This document shows positions 35,110 through 44,306 of a stretch of DNA of 64,000 bases, one piece after another (within the stretch, counting starts at the first letter, position 1; every line of letters begins with the position of its first letter). Position numbers and translations under genes: made by a program. Source of the DNA: Flavobacterium tiangeerense (lineage in GTDB: Bacteria; Bacteroidota; Bacteroidia; Flavobacteriales; Flavobacteriaceae); contig NZ_VLKO01000006.1 in assembly GCF_007830355.1 (NCBI RefSeq), positions 210,913 through 274,912 of the forward strand, given 5' to 3'. Under the pieces are notes generated by a model that made no database searches, was not told the DNA's origin, and saw nothing but the letters and a program-made list of their open reading frames with translations.

Positions 35110-37413
35110 TTATTTTAGTTCAAATTTACTCGTAAGTCCTTCATTAGAATTCCAGCCAACCATAACATTAAACAAACCCGATTCTGTCAAAAATTTACCA
35201 GTATTGTCATAAAATCCAAGTTCCTTATCTGTTAAAGTAAACTGAACGGTTTTCGTCTCTCCTTTTTTCAATGCAATAAGTTCAAAACCTTTTAATTCTT
35301 TAACAGGTCTAACTAAACTGGCGGCTACATCATTTATATACAACTGAACTACTTCCTTCCCATCAACATCTCCGGTATTCGTAACATCAACACTTAGTTC
35401 AATTTTTTCTCCTTTTTGGAAGGAAGTTTTTGCTAATTTCAGATTTTTATATTCGAAAGAAGTATAGCTTAATCCATAACCAAATGGATATAATGGTGTT
35501 TTTTCTACATCAATATAATGAGACCAAAAAACATTTTGATCTTTATTGGTTGGTCGTCCCGTATTGTACAAATTGTAATAAATTGGACATTGCCCAACGT
35601 TTCTCGGGAACGACATTGTTAGTTTACCACTTGGGTTGTAATCTCCGTACAAAACCTGAGCAATTGCATTTCCAGCTTGAGTTCCTAAATGCCACGCTTC
35701 AACAATAGCAGGAATATTTTCTTGTGCCCAAGGTAACGCCAACGGACGCCCGTTATTTAAAACTAAAATGATATTAGGATTTACTTTATAAACTTCCTCT
35801 AATAATTGCTGCTGATTTCCCGGCAGACCTAATTCAGTTCTACTGCGTCCTTCACCGCTTTGAAAACCAATTTCTCCTAAAACCATGACCACAACTTCTG
35901 CTTGTTTGGCTGCATTTTTTGCGGCTTCAAATCCAGAAAAATCAGTGGTGTTAATTTGGACTTCATCAACAAATAATTGTTTATTTAAAGCCACATCAGT
36001 TCCTTTTTCATAAACTAATGTATTGTTTTTATAGTATTGCATTCCTTCAAGAACGGATACTGCTGTATTATCATCAGCGGCAATTCTCCAACTTCCGAGT
36101 GGACTATTCTTGTCATTTGCCAAAGCACCAATTAAAGCGATTTTTACTCCTTCTTTTTTTAATGGCAACAGTTTTTCATTCTTCCCAGACGGACTTGTAT
36201 TCTTCAATAAAACAATTGATTTTTTAGCCATATCCAAAACAGCATCGTTGTTGGCCTTGTTTCCAATACTTGATTTTTCTCGGGCTTCATCACAATATTT
36301 ATAAGGATTATCAAACAAACCTAATTCAAATTTTACTCTAAGAATTCTACGAACAGCATCGTCGATCACACTTTCTTTCACCAATCCTTTTTTTACCAAC
36401 TGAGCTAATTCAGTTACATACACATTAGATTCCATATCCATATCAGAACCGGCAATAGCAGCTTTTTGAGCGGCATCGGCTCCATCGGTTGCATAACCGT
36501 GTGTAACCATTTCGGCTATAGAAGCCCAATCAGAAACAACAAAACCATTAAATTTCCAAGCTCCTTTTAAAATGTCTCTTTGCAAAAAACTATTTCCCGT
36601 TGCTGGAATTCCGTTTAAGGTGTTGAATGAATTCATGAAAGTACGAATTCCTGCATCGACTGTCGCTTTAAAAGGTGGCAATACACTATTGTACAACTTA
36701 GAATTACTCATATCAACACCATTATATTCTCTTCCTGCTTCTACAAAACCATAGCCTGCAAAATGTTTGGCGCAAGCAATAATAGCCGTAGTAGCGCTTA
36801 AGCTCTCTCCCTGAAATCCTTTAACTCTGGCGGTCGCAATTTTGCTGCCCAGATAAGGATCTTCTCCTGCACCTTCCATCACTCGTCCCCATCTTGCATC
36901 ATTGGAAATGTCTACATTAGGTGCAAAAGTCCAGTTTAATCCTGAAGCAGAAGCTTCGACAGCAGCAATATGTGCCGACTTTTTAATGGCTTCTAAATCC
37001 CAACTTGCAGCTTCTGCTAATGGAATAGGACTTATCGTTTTATAACCATGTATCACATCAAAACCAAAAAGCAATGGAATCCCAAGACGGGTTTCTTCAA
37101 CTGCCATTTTTTGCACGGCTCTTACTTCTTTAACGCCTCTAATGCTTAGCATAGAACCTACCAAACCTTTTTTTATATTATTATATTTTTCTTCGTTAGA
37201 ACCTGATTCCGGTTTTGGACCTGTAACATCCCATGATCCATTGTATTGATTCATTTGACCTATTTTTTCTTCTAACGTCATTTCTTTCATCAAGAGTGAA
37301 ATCCGATCTTCAATTGGTTTATTGGCATCCAAGTGTTTTTTTGATTGGGCATATCCATTTCCTAAAACGATTAGCATTAGAAATGCATAATTCTTAAATT
37401 TTCTTTTCATCAT
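35110..37413 (-). CDS. GH3 family beta-glucosidase-type hydrolase
   Basis: About 767 residues from the preferred ATG 37413 (MMKRKFKNYAFLMLIVLGNG), which places the signal peptide at the N-terminus. An upstream ATG at 37446 would add 11 residues and bury it. The layout is the BglX type: (alpha/beta)8 barrel with GFDVIHGYKTISPIPL and nucleophile Asp in GFVVSDWAS (near residue 295), then the alpha/beta sandwich with VLNNGRPLALPW, and a C-terminal fibronectin-like domain. It would trim beta-linked oligosaccharides from the non-reducing end in the periplasm, finishing the work of GH10 and GH16. A terminator ends the gene before the HTCS start. Confidence 0.92.
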   Translation of the reverse strand: MMKRKFKNYAFLMLIVLGNGYAQSKKHLDANKPIEDRISLLMKEMTLEEKIGQMNQYNGSWDVTGPKPESGSNEEKYNNIKKGLVGSMLSIRGVKEVRAVQKMAVEETRLGIPLLFGFDVIHGYKTISPIPLAEAASWDLEAIKKSAHIAAVEASASGLNWTFAPNVDISNDARWGRVMEGAGEDPYLGSKIATARVKGFQGESLSATTAIIACAKHFAGYGFVEAGREYNGVDMSNSKLYNSVLPPFKATVDAGIRTFMNSFNTLNGIPATGNSFLQRDILKGAWKFNGFVVSDWASIAEMVTHGYATDGADAAQKAAIAGSDMDMESNVYVTELAQLVKKGLVKESVIDDAVRRILRVKFELGLFDNPYKYCDEAREKSSIGNKANNDAVLDMAKKSIVLLKNTSPSGKNEKLLPLKKEGVKIALIGALANDKNSPLGSWRIAADDNTAVSVLEGMQYYKNNTLVYEKGTDVALNKQLFVDEVQINTTDFSGFEAAKNAAKQAEVVVMVLGEIGFQSGEGRSRTELGLPGNQQQLLEEVYKVNPNIILVLNNGRPLALPWAQENIPAIVEAWHLGTQAGNAIAQVLYGDYNPSGKLTMSFPRNVGQCPIYYNLYNTGRPTNKDQNVFWSHYIDVEKTPLYPFGYGLSYTSFEYKNLKLAKTSFQKGEKIELSVDVTNTGDVDGKEVVQLYINDVAASLVRPVKELKGFELIALKKGETKTVQFTLTDKELGFYDNTGKFLTESGLFNVMVGWNSNEGLTSKFELK

Positions 37414-37736
37414 TTTTTTAGTTTTTTGTAGCGTTGTTAAAAACACCTAGTAAAGTGTAGATTGTAATTTTTTACTATTATGTATTTTGAATAAAATAAT
37501 TTTACAATCTTATTTGTACGAAATCAGTAAATTCTTAGATTGTAAATGTAGATTTCAGGGAATAGATAGCATATAACATTTGAAGCATTCTATACTACAA
37601 ATGGTGTATTTACATAAATCTAAACATCATAGTGATTCCTTTTACTGGCATCAATGAACACTATTTGAGATTCGCTGTATTTTTTTAGTAGTGCTATAAA
37701 TGTGAAAAAAAGTTAGTTTTAAAATTTTGAAAAAAC

Positions 37737-37892
37737 TGTAATTGCAAGATCCATAAAGACAAGTATAAAAGAACAATTGGTTATTTAGTTTTAAAAGATA
37801 CAAGTGTTTTGAATGAAATAATGAGACCTAAAGGCTATGCAAATCCACGTTTATTTAATGTTTTCGGCTGTCAAATCTTCAAAAAACATTAA
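37737..37892 (+). pseudogene. Thermonuclease-like (SNase) fragment
   Basis: An open stretch of 51 codons, closed by TGA upstream and lacking a start. It includes DKYKRTIGYLVLKDTSVLNE and RPKGYANPRLF. This fits the C-terminal SNase pattern D-(K/R)-Y-x-R-T-x-G...N-E-x-(M/L)-x3-G-(Y/L)-A. The N-terminal half with the first catalytic Arg is absent. It lies just before repeat copy B and looks like a decayed remnant. Confidence 0.45.
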
Positions 37893-37926
37893 CAATTTAA
37901 AGTATTGCATGCGAAATAATTTGTAA

Positions 37927-38097
37927 CAACACTTTATACCATTAACTCTGGCTGCCTATTCCTGCTATACACTACAAGTCCGCGGGAATCGCCCTAAAAA
38001 CATAAACCCAAAACGAGCTTCCGTTGGTCGCTGTTTTGGGTTTTGTTTTTGTAAGGCTCCTACCCTTGCGGGCTTTTCGTTGCTATCAGGGGCAGAG
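37927..38097. repeat. REP/MITE-like repeat, copy B
   Basis: Aligns over about 170 bases to copy A at 12850-13020 without gaps, with the same inverted ends and the same AAACCCAAAAC/GTTTTGGGTTT core hairpin. It lies between the divergent GH3 gene and the catalase-like/LodA gene, about 190 bases before the latter. Confidence 0.8.
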
Positions 38098-38285
38098 TGA
38101 CGAAATAGTGTAGAAAACTATCTGATATTCGTTTCTTATCTCATTTTTAAACTACAAATCAGTGCTGCTTTATTTTCTTAGAATTAAAAATTTATTCTGT
38201 TTTCTAAAAATCAAGTATTTATACGCAAGGATAAGCTAGTTAAAAATGCTTTCTTTGGTTTGCAAAAAAACTAATCAAACAATTT

Positions 38286-38666
38286 ATGGCTAAAAAAGCA
38301 AACAAACCAGAAAAACCAAGCACTATAAGTACAGCTGAAAATAAATCAGCTTTATTAAAAACAAAACCTACAGCTAATAATGTTGCCTGTTGGGATAGTG
38401 ATGGCAACCTAAAAATAGTAACGCAACGACTCGAGGAAATGTTTGTCGAACTAGGACAAAAAACCCGTATCGAAAGCGGACAGCAACCAGCTGAACGTCC
38501 CGTTTTTCGCAAACAACACGGCATTGGTTACGGAACATTTACAATAAATAAAAATATTGATCCAAAATATAAAATCGGCATTTTTGCAGGTAGCTCTATT
38601 ATGAATGTGCTGTTCGTTTCTCAAGCGATACCAGCCCTTCTTCACCAGACTTACACTCCACTTTAG
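38286..38666 (+). CDS. Catalase-like domain, N-terminal part of the LodA fusion (upstream frame)
   Basis: ATG 38286 opens a frame that stops at 38666. Up to about residue 105 it matches the start of a catalase-family fold: RPVFRKQHGIGYGTFTI (71-87), then KYKIGIFAGSS. Related catalase-family proteins have R-x-x-H-x-K-x-H-G here, so the distal His position appears to be Phe74. Beyond 38600 the frame turns meaningless. The frame -1 to it continues at once as YECAVRFSSDTSPSSPDL, the classic catalase block. So this is the first third of one gene with the next entry, separated by a frame break. Confidence 0.7.
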   Translation: MAKKANKPEKPSTISTAENKSALLKTKPTANNVACWDSDGNLKIVTQRLEEMFVELGQKTRIESGQQPAERPVFRKQHGIGYGTFTINKNIDPKYKIGIFAGSSIMNVLFVSQAIPALLHQTYTPL

Positions 38667-41536
38667 GTATTGGCTTAAAGCTATTTGGCGTCGATGGTCC
38701 TAAACTTTTGGGAACAGGAACTAACGCTGATTTCATTTTCCAAAACATAGATCGTTTTTTTGCTCGTGATGCACAACAAATGTGCAGTTTTACTACCGCT
38801 GGAGTTATCGACAAAGATTACGATTCGTACATCAATAAACATCCTAAACTGGCGTCTATTCTAAACGCCATGAACAAAGAAGAAGCCAGCTGTTTGAGTG
38901 CTACATATTGGGCAATTCTTCCTTTTAAGTTAGGAGAACAACAAATTGTAAAATACCGGCTAGTTCCCGAAGATACTTACCAGGGAGCACCTTTTGACGA
39001 TAATAATTATTTAGCACTCGACTTACAGCAACGCCTCCGAACTAAATCAGCAAAATTTCGTTTTGAAATTCAGTTACGCACAAATGACAAAACAATGCCT
39101 CTAGACGATGCGCAAGCCGTTTGGAGCACAGAAGAAAGTCCGTATATAGCTATTGCAGAATTGTATTTCCCTGAACAAGACATTTGTGCTATTGGTCAAG
39201 CTGAATTTGGCACAAATCTTTCGTTTAATATTTTCCGCACACTAAAAGAGCACGAACCACTGGGTTCTATTGCAGCGGTTCGAAAAGTAGTTTATGCCGC
39301 TAGTTCAGAAGTTCGACATCAAGCAAACGGACAATCGACTCAAGAACCAGAGAAAGTTAACCGCCCTTTCAAAGGCAATGTGGACGAAAATAGTGATTGT
39401 ATTGTCAAAGCTGGAATTTATCCTCCCATAGGTGTTACGCGTGTAGGAAATAGTGAAAACGAGTACTTTATTGGTCCATTGGTTTCAGAGCCTGTACCAA
39501 TGTCTAGCGATAATGCGTACCGCGATGCTACTGGCGCCCTAAAACGACAAGCCGCACAATTTAGAATATACGGTTTCAATGCAGCAGGAAAAGCCATCAA
39601 AGAGTTAACCGCTGAGAATTCTAAAATTGTTTGGCATTCCCATTTAGCCAATCAAAAGGCCTCTTGGTACCAATTCCAAATTGCGTTGGACATTCCAGAT
39701 GCTGCTGATGCGCCACCTTCATTACTTCGAAATATTGATGTAAAAGATAGAAACTCACTCATTATTGATGGTGGTTTACAAACAATAAACAAACCAAATG
39801 TAACCTCAGGACATCCATTTGTAGGTAAATTTCAAGAAAAACCAGTATATCTAGGCGAAATGCGCACTGATGAAAAAGGACGTTTACTTATGCTAGGTGG
39901 CTACGGAGTTTCTGAAAATTTAAAAGGAGATATTGCTATAACTTTTGCCAATAACGAAGGTTGGTATGATGATATTTCAGACGGACCTGTTACTGCCGAA
40001 GTAGAATATAATGGTGTGGCACTTAAAGTAGATCCAGCTTGGGTTGTTTGTGCGCCGCCTGATTATGCTCCTATGCAAAAATCAGTAAGAACCATGTGGG
40101 ATTTAATGCGCGATGTAGCGGTAAGTTCAGGGATGATGCCACGCCCTGTACGACCTTCATTTACTAAGGATATCTTGCCCATTTTTGAACGAATGACCAA
40201 CTTACAATGGGTCAACGCAGCCTTTGCAGCAGCTTTTGGTTGGGGCGGACAATTTGACTACACCACCTCTAAATGGAAAGTACGATTGAACGATCCTTCT
40301 TCTGCCAATATCGAAATGCGACGCACGATTTCAAATAGTTTTAGAAGATACGGCACCTCAGGAGCAGAAGCACCTCAATTATGGCCTTGGCTTTATGGCG
40401 ATGCTATTAGTATTCCATCAGTAGGTTCTATGAGACAAAACTCTGTTTTATCAGATTTACAATTGTCTTTTATAGACCAATGGGTTAAAGGAGATTTTGA
40501 TGCTGATTACATAGACATGACGGGTTGCCCGCATGTACCTGAACCTATAACTTTAGATAAATTACCCGTTGCCGAACAGCCAGATATGATGACTAAAGCC
40601 GCTATGGAATTTTGTTTGGCAGATGCTTTTCATCCAGGATGCGAAATGACATGGCCTATGCGAACTGCTGGCATGTACTCTGCACCGTTTAGATTACTTC
40701 ATGCTCCAAAAACACCTCTAGTTGACAGCAGTTATTATGGCCCTATGATGAATAGCGATGTGTTTACTTTAGCCAAAGGACCTTTATTAGGCGGGCAAGT
40801 TGCAGGTGGAATTAGTCGCTGGATGGCTATCCCTTGGCAAACAGATACTGCTAGTTGTAGAGATGGATACACCTCATCGTACGACCCTTATGTTCCTACG
40901 TTTTGGCCGGCTCGTGTACCCAATAATATTTTAGACGAAGAACGTTACAAGGAAGTTATAAATGACAACAATGCCGAAGAAACACGCAAGCAAGCCTTTG
41001 CTTTCCGTAAAATGTGGTTAGACGATTTACCACTTGACGGCCAAGATCCAACCTACACGAATCAAATTAATAGTATGGTAAAATACTTTGACAAACTGGC
41101 GGTTGTACAACCTAGAAAAGGAGTCCCAAATAATGAGAATTTCCCTCCTGAAATGCAAGTAGGAATTACACCATCTCCAGCACAAGAAGCCACTTTACTT
41201 AAAGAAGCCCTCAAGGATTTAGAAAATATCTTAAAAAGTAGAAAATCACTTAGTAAAGGTGTTCAAGATACACTTAAGGCCGCAGCAACAGAATTATCAC
41301 ATAAAGAATTGTTTACAGAACAAGACGTATTATCTAAGGCAAAAGATCAATTGACTGCTTTAGTTGAAAACGAGTTGTCTGATGATTTTGCCGCTACGCC
41401 AAGTGTACAAAAATTGCTAAATTTACTGAATTCAAAAGCTTCTGCATTAACTAAAGCCAAGCATCCTGGCAGCAATAAAATAAGCTTAGCAGGCACAGAC
41501 AAAGGAAACCGTTTCAGACGTTATTCACCTAAATAA
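38600..41536 (+). CDS. Catalase-like/LodA-type CTQ-dependent oxidase fusion (downstream frame)
   Basis: The frame from about 38600 is open to 41536; the first ATG is at 38708. Joined to the upstream frame it gives about 1083 residues. The catalase-like domain covers about 70-360 and keeps the proximal heme motif R333-K-V-V-Y337 within an EHEPLGSIAAVRKVVY block. A LodA/GoxA-like oxidase follows from about 376 (IYPPIGVTRVGNSENEYFIG). Its D744-M-T-G-C748 matches the Asp512/Cys516 spacing of Marinomonas LodA, and the likely quinone Trp is in CEMTWPMR (near 790). LodA enzymes oxidise amino acids, releasing H2O2. A helical tail of about 130 residues ends the protein. There is no signal peptide. The lodB-like partner starts 22 bases later. 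Confidence 0.78.
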   Translation, partial: YECAVRFSSDTSPSSPDLHSTLGIGLKLFGVDGPKLLGTGTNADFIFQNIDRFFARDAQQMCSFTTAGVIDKDYDSYINKHPKLASILNAMNKEEASCLSATYWAILPFKLGEQQIVKYRLVPEDTYQGAPFDDNNYLALDLQQRLRTKSAKFRFEIQLRTNDKTMPLDDAQAVWSTEESPYIAIAELYFPEQDICAIGQAEFGTNLSFNIFRTLKEHEPLGSIAAVRKVVYAASSEVRHQANGQSTQEPEKVNRPFKGNVDENSDCIVKAGIYPPIGVTRVGNSENEYFIGPLVSEPVPMSSDNAYRDATGALKRQAAQFRIYGFNAAGKAIKELTAENSKIVWHSHLANQKASWYQFQIALDIPDAADAPPSLLRNIDVKDRNSLIIDGGLQTINKPNVTSGHPFVGKFQEKPVYLGEMRTDEKGRLLMLGGYGVSENLKGDIAITFANNEGWYDDISDGPVTAEVEYNGVALKVDPAWVVCAPPDYAPMQKSVRTMWDLMRDVAVSSGMMPRPVRPSFTKDILPIFERMTNLQWVNAAFAAAFGWGGQFDYTTSKWKVRLNDPSSANIEMRRTISNSFRRYGTSGAEAPQLWPWLYGDAISIPSVGSMRQNSVLSDLQLSFIDQWVKGDFDADYIDMTGCPHVPEPITLDKLPVAEQPDMMTKAAMEFCLADAFHPGCEMTWPMRTAGMYSAPFRLLHAPKTPLVDSSYYGPMMNSDVFTLAKGPLLGGQVAGGISRWMAIPWQTDTASCRDGYTSSYDPYVPTFWPARVPNNILDEERYKEVINDNNAEETRKQAFAFRKMWLDDLPLDGQDPTYTNQINSMVKYFDKLAVVQPRKGVPNNENFPPEMQVGITPSPAQEATLLKEALKDLENILKSRKSLSKGVQDTLKAAATELSHKELFTEQDVLSKAKDQLTALVENELSDDFAATPSVQKLLNLLNSKASALTKAKHPGSNKISLAGTDKGNRFRRYSPK

Positions 41537-41557
41537 TTGTACAAAAGCATTTTACCA

Positions 41558-42721
41558 ATGAATAAGAAATTGGCTACAAAAGTAGATATTGCTATTATAG
41601 GCGGTGGCATTGCAGGTTGTACTGCAGCCATCGCTTTATCTAAAAAGTATACAGTTGCTTTAATTGACAAAGCAGCACAACCTGTTGATCGTATTGGCGA
41701 ATGTTTGCCACCTGCTGCACGACGCATTTTAAAACAGCTAGATCTATTAAAAGGTTTAGAAAACAAAGCTTATCCTGCTAACCAGCAAATACAACAACAA
41801 AACACAGGAACACAATCCTACTGGGGTAGTGATACTAGCACTATTGTAGATCATTTGCGCAATCCAGATGGTTTTGGCTGGCAATTGAACCGAAAGGAAT
41901 TTGAAGTCTATCTACGATCCAATGCTGAACAACGTGGTGTGAAGTGTCTTTTTGGATATAAACTTCAAACTGCTGCTTATGATAATAATCTGTGGACTAT
42001 TGACATCAAAACCTCCGAAACGACACCAGAACCAATTGAATCATGCATAACTGCAAAATTTGTTATTGATGCTAGTGGTAGACAATCTCATTTTGCTCGA
42101 ACGTTAGATATCAAACGCGACATCATTGACAAACTTGTAGCTACTTGGGCCACAGTAGATAATCATGAAACGATTTCAATGAGCACTATCTCGTCATGCG
42201 AGGAAGGCTGGTGGTACAGTGCACCCTTGCCCAATAATAAAAGGGTTATTGCATTTCAAACTGATGCTGATTTAATAGAACGATCTCAAATAAAAAGCGC
42301 CGATTCCTTTTTACAATTAGCAAAAGGCAATAAACAGATGGCGAGTATTCTTTCGAAAAATAAGCAACCCATACAATTTCATGGTACGGTGGCTGCAAAT
42401 TCTAGTAAGCTTCATGAAGTAGCAGGAAAGCAATGGGCAGCACTTGGCGATGCTGCGGTAAGTTTTGATCCACTTTCTTCCCAAGGCATGTTTAATGCGA
42501 TGGCGAGTGCACTACAGCTTACAGATCTCCTACAAAAATATCAAATAATAGAACAGACAAACAAGGCGCAAGAGGAAGTATTTCAAGAGATTTATACGCA
42601 ACAAATGAATCAAATTTGGGATTATTACCTCAAACATAAGTCTTATTTTTATAGCCAAGATCAACGCTGGCCTCAGTCTGAATTCTGGAAGAGAAGACAA
42701 TTAGCACCATCAAATATTTAA
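41558..42721 (+). CDS. LodB-type FAD-dependent oxidoreductase
   Basis: A 387-residue flavoprotein starting at ATG 41558, 22 bases after the oxidase stop. The FAD-binding GGGIAGCTAA motif lies near the N-terminus, followed by GECLPPAARR and a second block GDAAVSFDPLSSQGM that closes the FAD site. It resembles halogenase-like monooxygenases such as LodB. In Marinomonas, LodB is needed to build the cysteine-tryptophylquinone cofactor of LodA. Gene order and spacing support the same role here. A strong terminator follows. Confidence 0.85.
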   Translation: MNKKLATKVDIAIIGGGIAGCTAAIALSKKYTVALIDKAAQPVDRIGECLPPAARRILKQLDLLKGLENKAYPANQQIQQQNTGTQSYWGSDTSTIVDHLRNPDGFGWQLNRKEFEVYLRSNAEQRGVKCLFGYKLQTAAYDNNLWTIDIKTSETTPEPIESCITAKFVIDASGRQSHFARTLDIKRDIIDKLVATWATVDNHETISMSTISSCEEGWWYSAPLPNNKRVIAFQTDADLIERSQIKSADSFLQLAKGNKQMASILSKNKQPIQFHGTVAANSSKLHEVAGKQWAALGDAAVSFDPLSSQGMFNAMASALQLTDLLQKYQIIEQTNKAQEEVFQEIYTQQMNQIWDYYLKHKSYFYSQDQRWPQSEFWKRRQLAPSNI

Positions 42722-42761
42722 AACCTTTGAATGAAAGTGAATCGTTAAATCTATTCACAAA

Positions 42762-42797
42762 AAAAATCGGAACTAAAATAGTTCCGATTTTTTTTTT
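42762..42797. terminator. Bidirectional terminator between lodB-like gene and SIMPL gene
   Basis: AATCGGAACTA and TAGTTCCGATT form a perfect stem with a 3-base loop, flanked by A and T runs. It can serve the convergent genes on both sides. Confidence 0.88.
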
Positions 42798-42814
42798 AAA
42801 AAGTACATGATTTT

Positions 42815-43504
42815 TTATTCCAATATAAAATTCACAGAAACATTAGCTGTAATATTTATTTCTCCTACTGCTAGGGTTTCTCTAGGTTCACTAGCATCCA
42901 TGCGTTCTACGCTTTTCATAGCAGCATACATAGGCTGTGGATAATAAGTTTGAGAATTATCAGAAATTACAAGTGCCTTCCCTACTTTTTGTCCTAAAAC
43001 CGATACATAATCTTCTGCTTTTAATTTGGCGTCTTTCATAGCAAGCTTTCTTGCTTCTGATTGATATTGCGCTAACTTCGAGGATTGAAATACTACGGTA
43101 TCTATTCTATTAATTCCTTGTTCTACTAAACCTTCCATCAATTCATCATACTTTGATAAATCTCTTATAACAATTTCAATGGTTTGAACTGCATTGTAGC
43201 TGTGTTTCTTTTTTTCATAATCATACTGCGGATTCAAAGCTACGCGTTGCGTTTTAAAATCCCCTGCCGGTATGTTCATTTTTTTTATAAACTTGATTAC
43301 AGCATCAATTTTTTCATCATTTCCTTTTTTCACGTCCTTAGCTACATTCCCTTTGGTTTCAACCGAAACATTAATAGTAGCTTGGTCTGGGATAACTTTT
43401 ACTTTTCCTTCTCCATTTACATTTATTTGGGGCGTAGGTTTTACTTCTTGACCATAAGACATAGAGATAAAAAATAGGCTGAATGCTACAATTGCTTTTT
43501 TCAT
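42815..43504 (-). CDS. SIMPL (DUF541) domain periplasmic protein
   Basis: A 229-residue exported protein: signal peptide MKKAIVAFSLFFISMSYGQE, then a single SIMPL domain. It begins with INVNGEGKVKVIPDQATINV and contains the YDYEKKKHSYNAVQTIEIVI and LGQKVGKALVISD segments typical of the family. SIMPL proteins form oligomeric periplasmic assemblies; proposed roles include oxidative-stress protection, and no catalytic activity is known. A rhomboid protease gene lies 49 bases upstream on the same strand. Confidence 0.85.
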   Translation of the reverse strand: MKKAIVAFSLFFISMSYGQEVKPTPQINVNGEGKVKVIPDQATINVSVETKGNVAKDVKKGNDEKIDAVIKFIKKMNIPAGDFKTQRVALNPQYDYEKKKHSYNAVQTIEIVIRDLSKYDELMEGLVEQGINRIDTVVFQSSKLAQYQSEARKLAMKDAKLKAEDYVSVLGQKVGKALVISDNSQTYYPQPMYAAMKSVERMDASEPRETLAVGEINITANVSVNFILE

Positions 43505-43553
43505 TTTTACAAAATTTAAGGTTATCGTATTTTACTTACCAAAAGTTATGCCA

Positions 43554-44192
43554 CTATAACTTACCTAGCTTTACCATTATAAAAAGAATTACAATAGGAA
43601 TAGCTAAAATAATGACCATCATCGTATTATCTACAAACATAGTAGGTTGTTTTATTAAAGTAATTAGATAACCGCCTACAGCTCCACCAAAATGTGCCGT
43701 ATGGCCAATGTTGTCATTCTTAGCGCGCATACCATAAATTGAGTACAATAAATACAAGATCCCAAAAATATAGGCAGGCATTGGAATTATAAAAAATATT
43801 CCTAACATCATATCGGGTTGCAATAATATAGCTGAATACAATACTCCTGTAACAGCTCCAGAAGCGCCTACAGCTCTATACCCATAATCATTGTTATGAA
43901 AAACCATAGTAAGTAAACTGCCAAATATTAAACTGCCGAAATAAATTAATAAAAATGAAAAGTTACCCAGCTGCCCTAATACTACTGGAGCAAACATCCA
44001 CAGGGTAAACATATTAAAAAATAAATGCATCATATCTGCATGTAAAAAACCAGAGGTAATCATTCGGATTTGTTCTCCAGCTTTAATGCTTCCTACATGA
44101 AATTCGTATTTTCTAAAAAAAGACAAGTCGTTAAATCCTTTGTAACTAAACAATACATTAACAATTATTAATGCTAATAAAACAGTATTCAT
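43554..44192 (-). CDS. Rhomboid-family intramembrane serine protease
   Basis: A 212-residue six-helix membrane protein. The catalytic Ser111 lies in GASGAVTG and the His167 in GHTAHFGG. Other family residues, such as the SGFLHADMMHLFFNM block with the oxyanion-side His and Asn, are also present. Rhomboids cleave membrane proteins within the bilayer; the substrate here is unknown. Length fits the minimal bacterial form. Confidence 0.93.
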   Translation of the reverse strand: MNTVLLALIIVNVLFSYKGFNDLSFFRKYEFHVGSIKAGEQIRMITSGFLHADMMHLFFNMFTLWMFAPVVLGQLGNFSFLLIYFGSLIFGSLLTMVFHNNDYGYRAVGASGAVTGVLYSAILLQPDMMLGIFFIIPMPAYIFGILYLLYSIYGMRAKNDNIGHTAHFGGAVGGYLITLIKQPTMFVDNTMMVIILAIPIVILFIMVKLGKL

Positions 44193-44281
44193 ATTCCGTA
44201 TTTTTTGTTATGTGTAAAGATAGTAATTCCCAAATACTCATTCACGAGCAAGGGAAATTATATCTAGAATCAAAATTAAGT

Positions 44282-44289
44282 TATATTTG
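44282..44289 (+). promoter_or_regulatory. -7 box of the lipid A acyltransferase gene
   Basis: TATATTTG fits TAnnTTTG, 17 bases before the start codon. The -33 region is not convincing. Confidence 0.35.
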
Positions 44290-44306
44290 TCAAAAAAAAA
44301 ATCTGC

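Noticed and set aside
38286..38666. Separate 126-residue gene ahead of the LodA-like gene
   Set aside because: Its last 21 codons are noise, while the -1 frame continues the catalase-family pattern at exactly this point; one broken gene is the better reading.
38286..39400. A working catalase
   Set aside because: The distal His position appears to be Phe, and the domain is shorter than true catalases; only the proximal R-x3-Y is kept.
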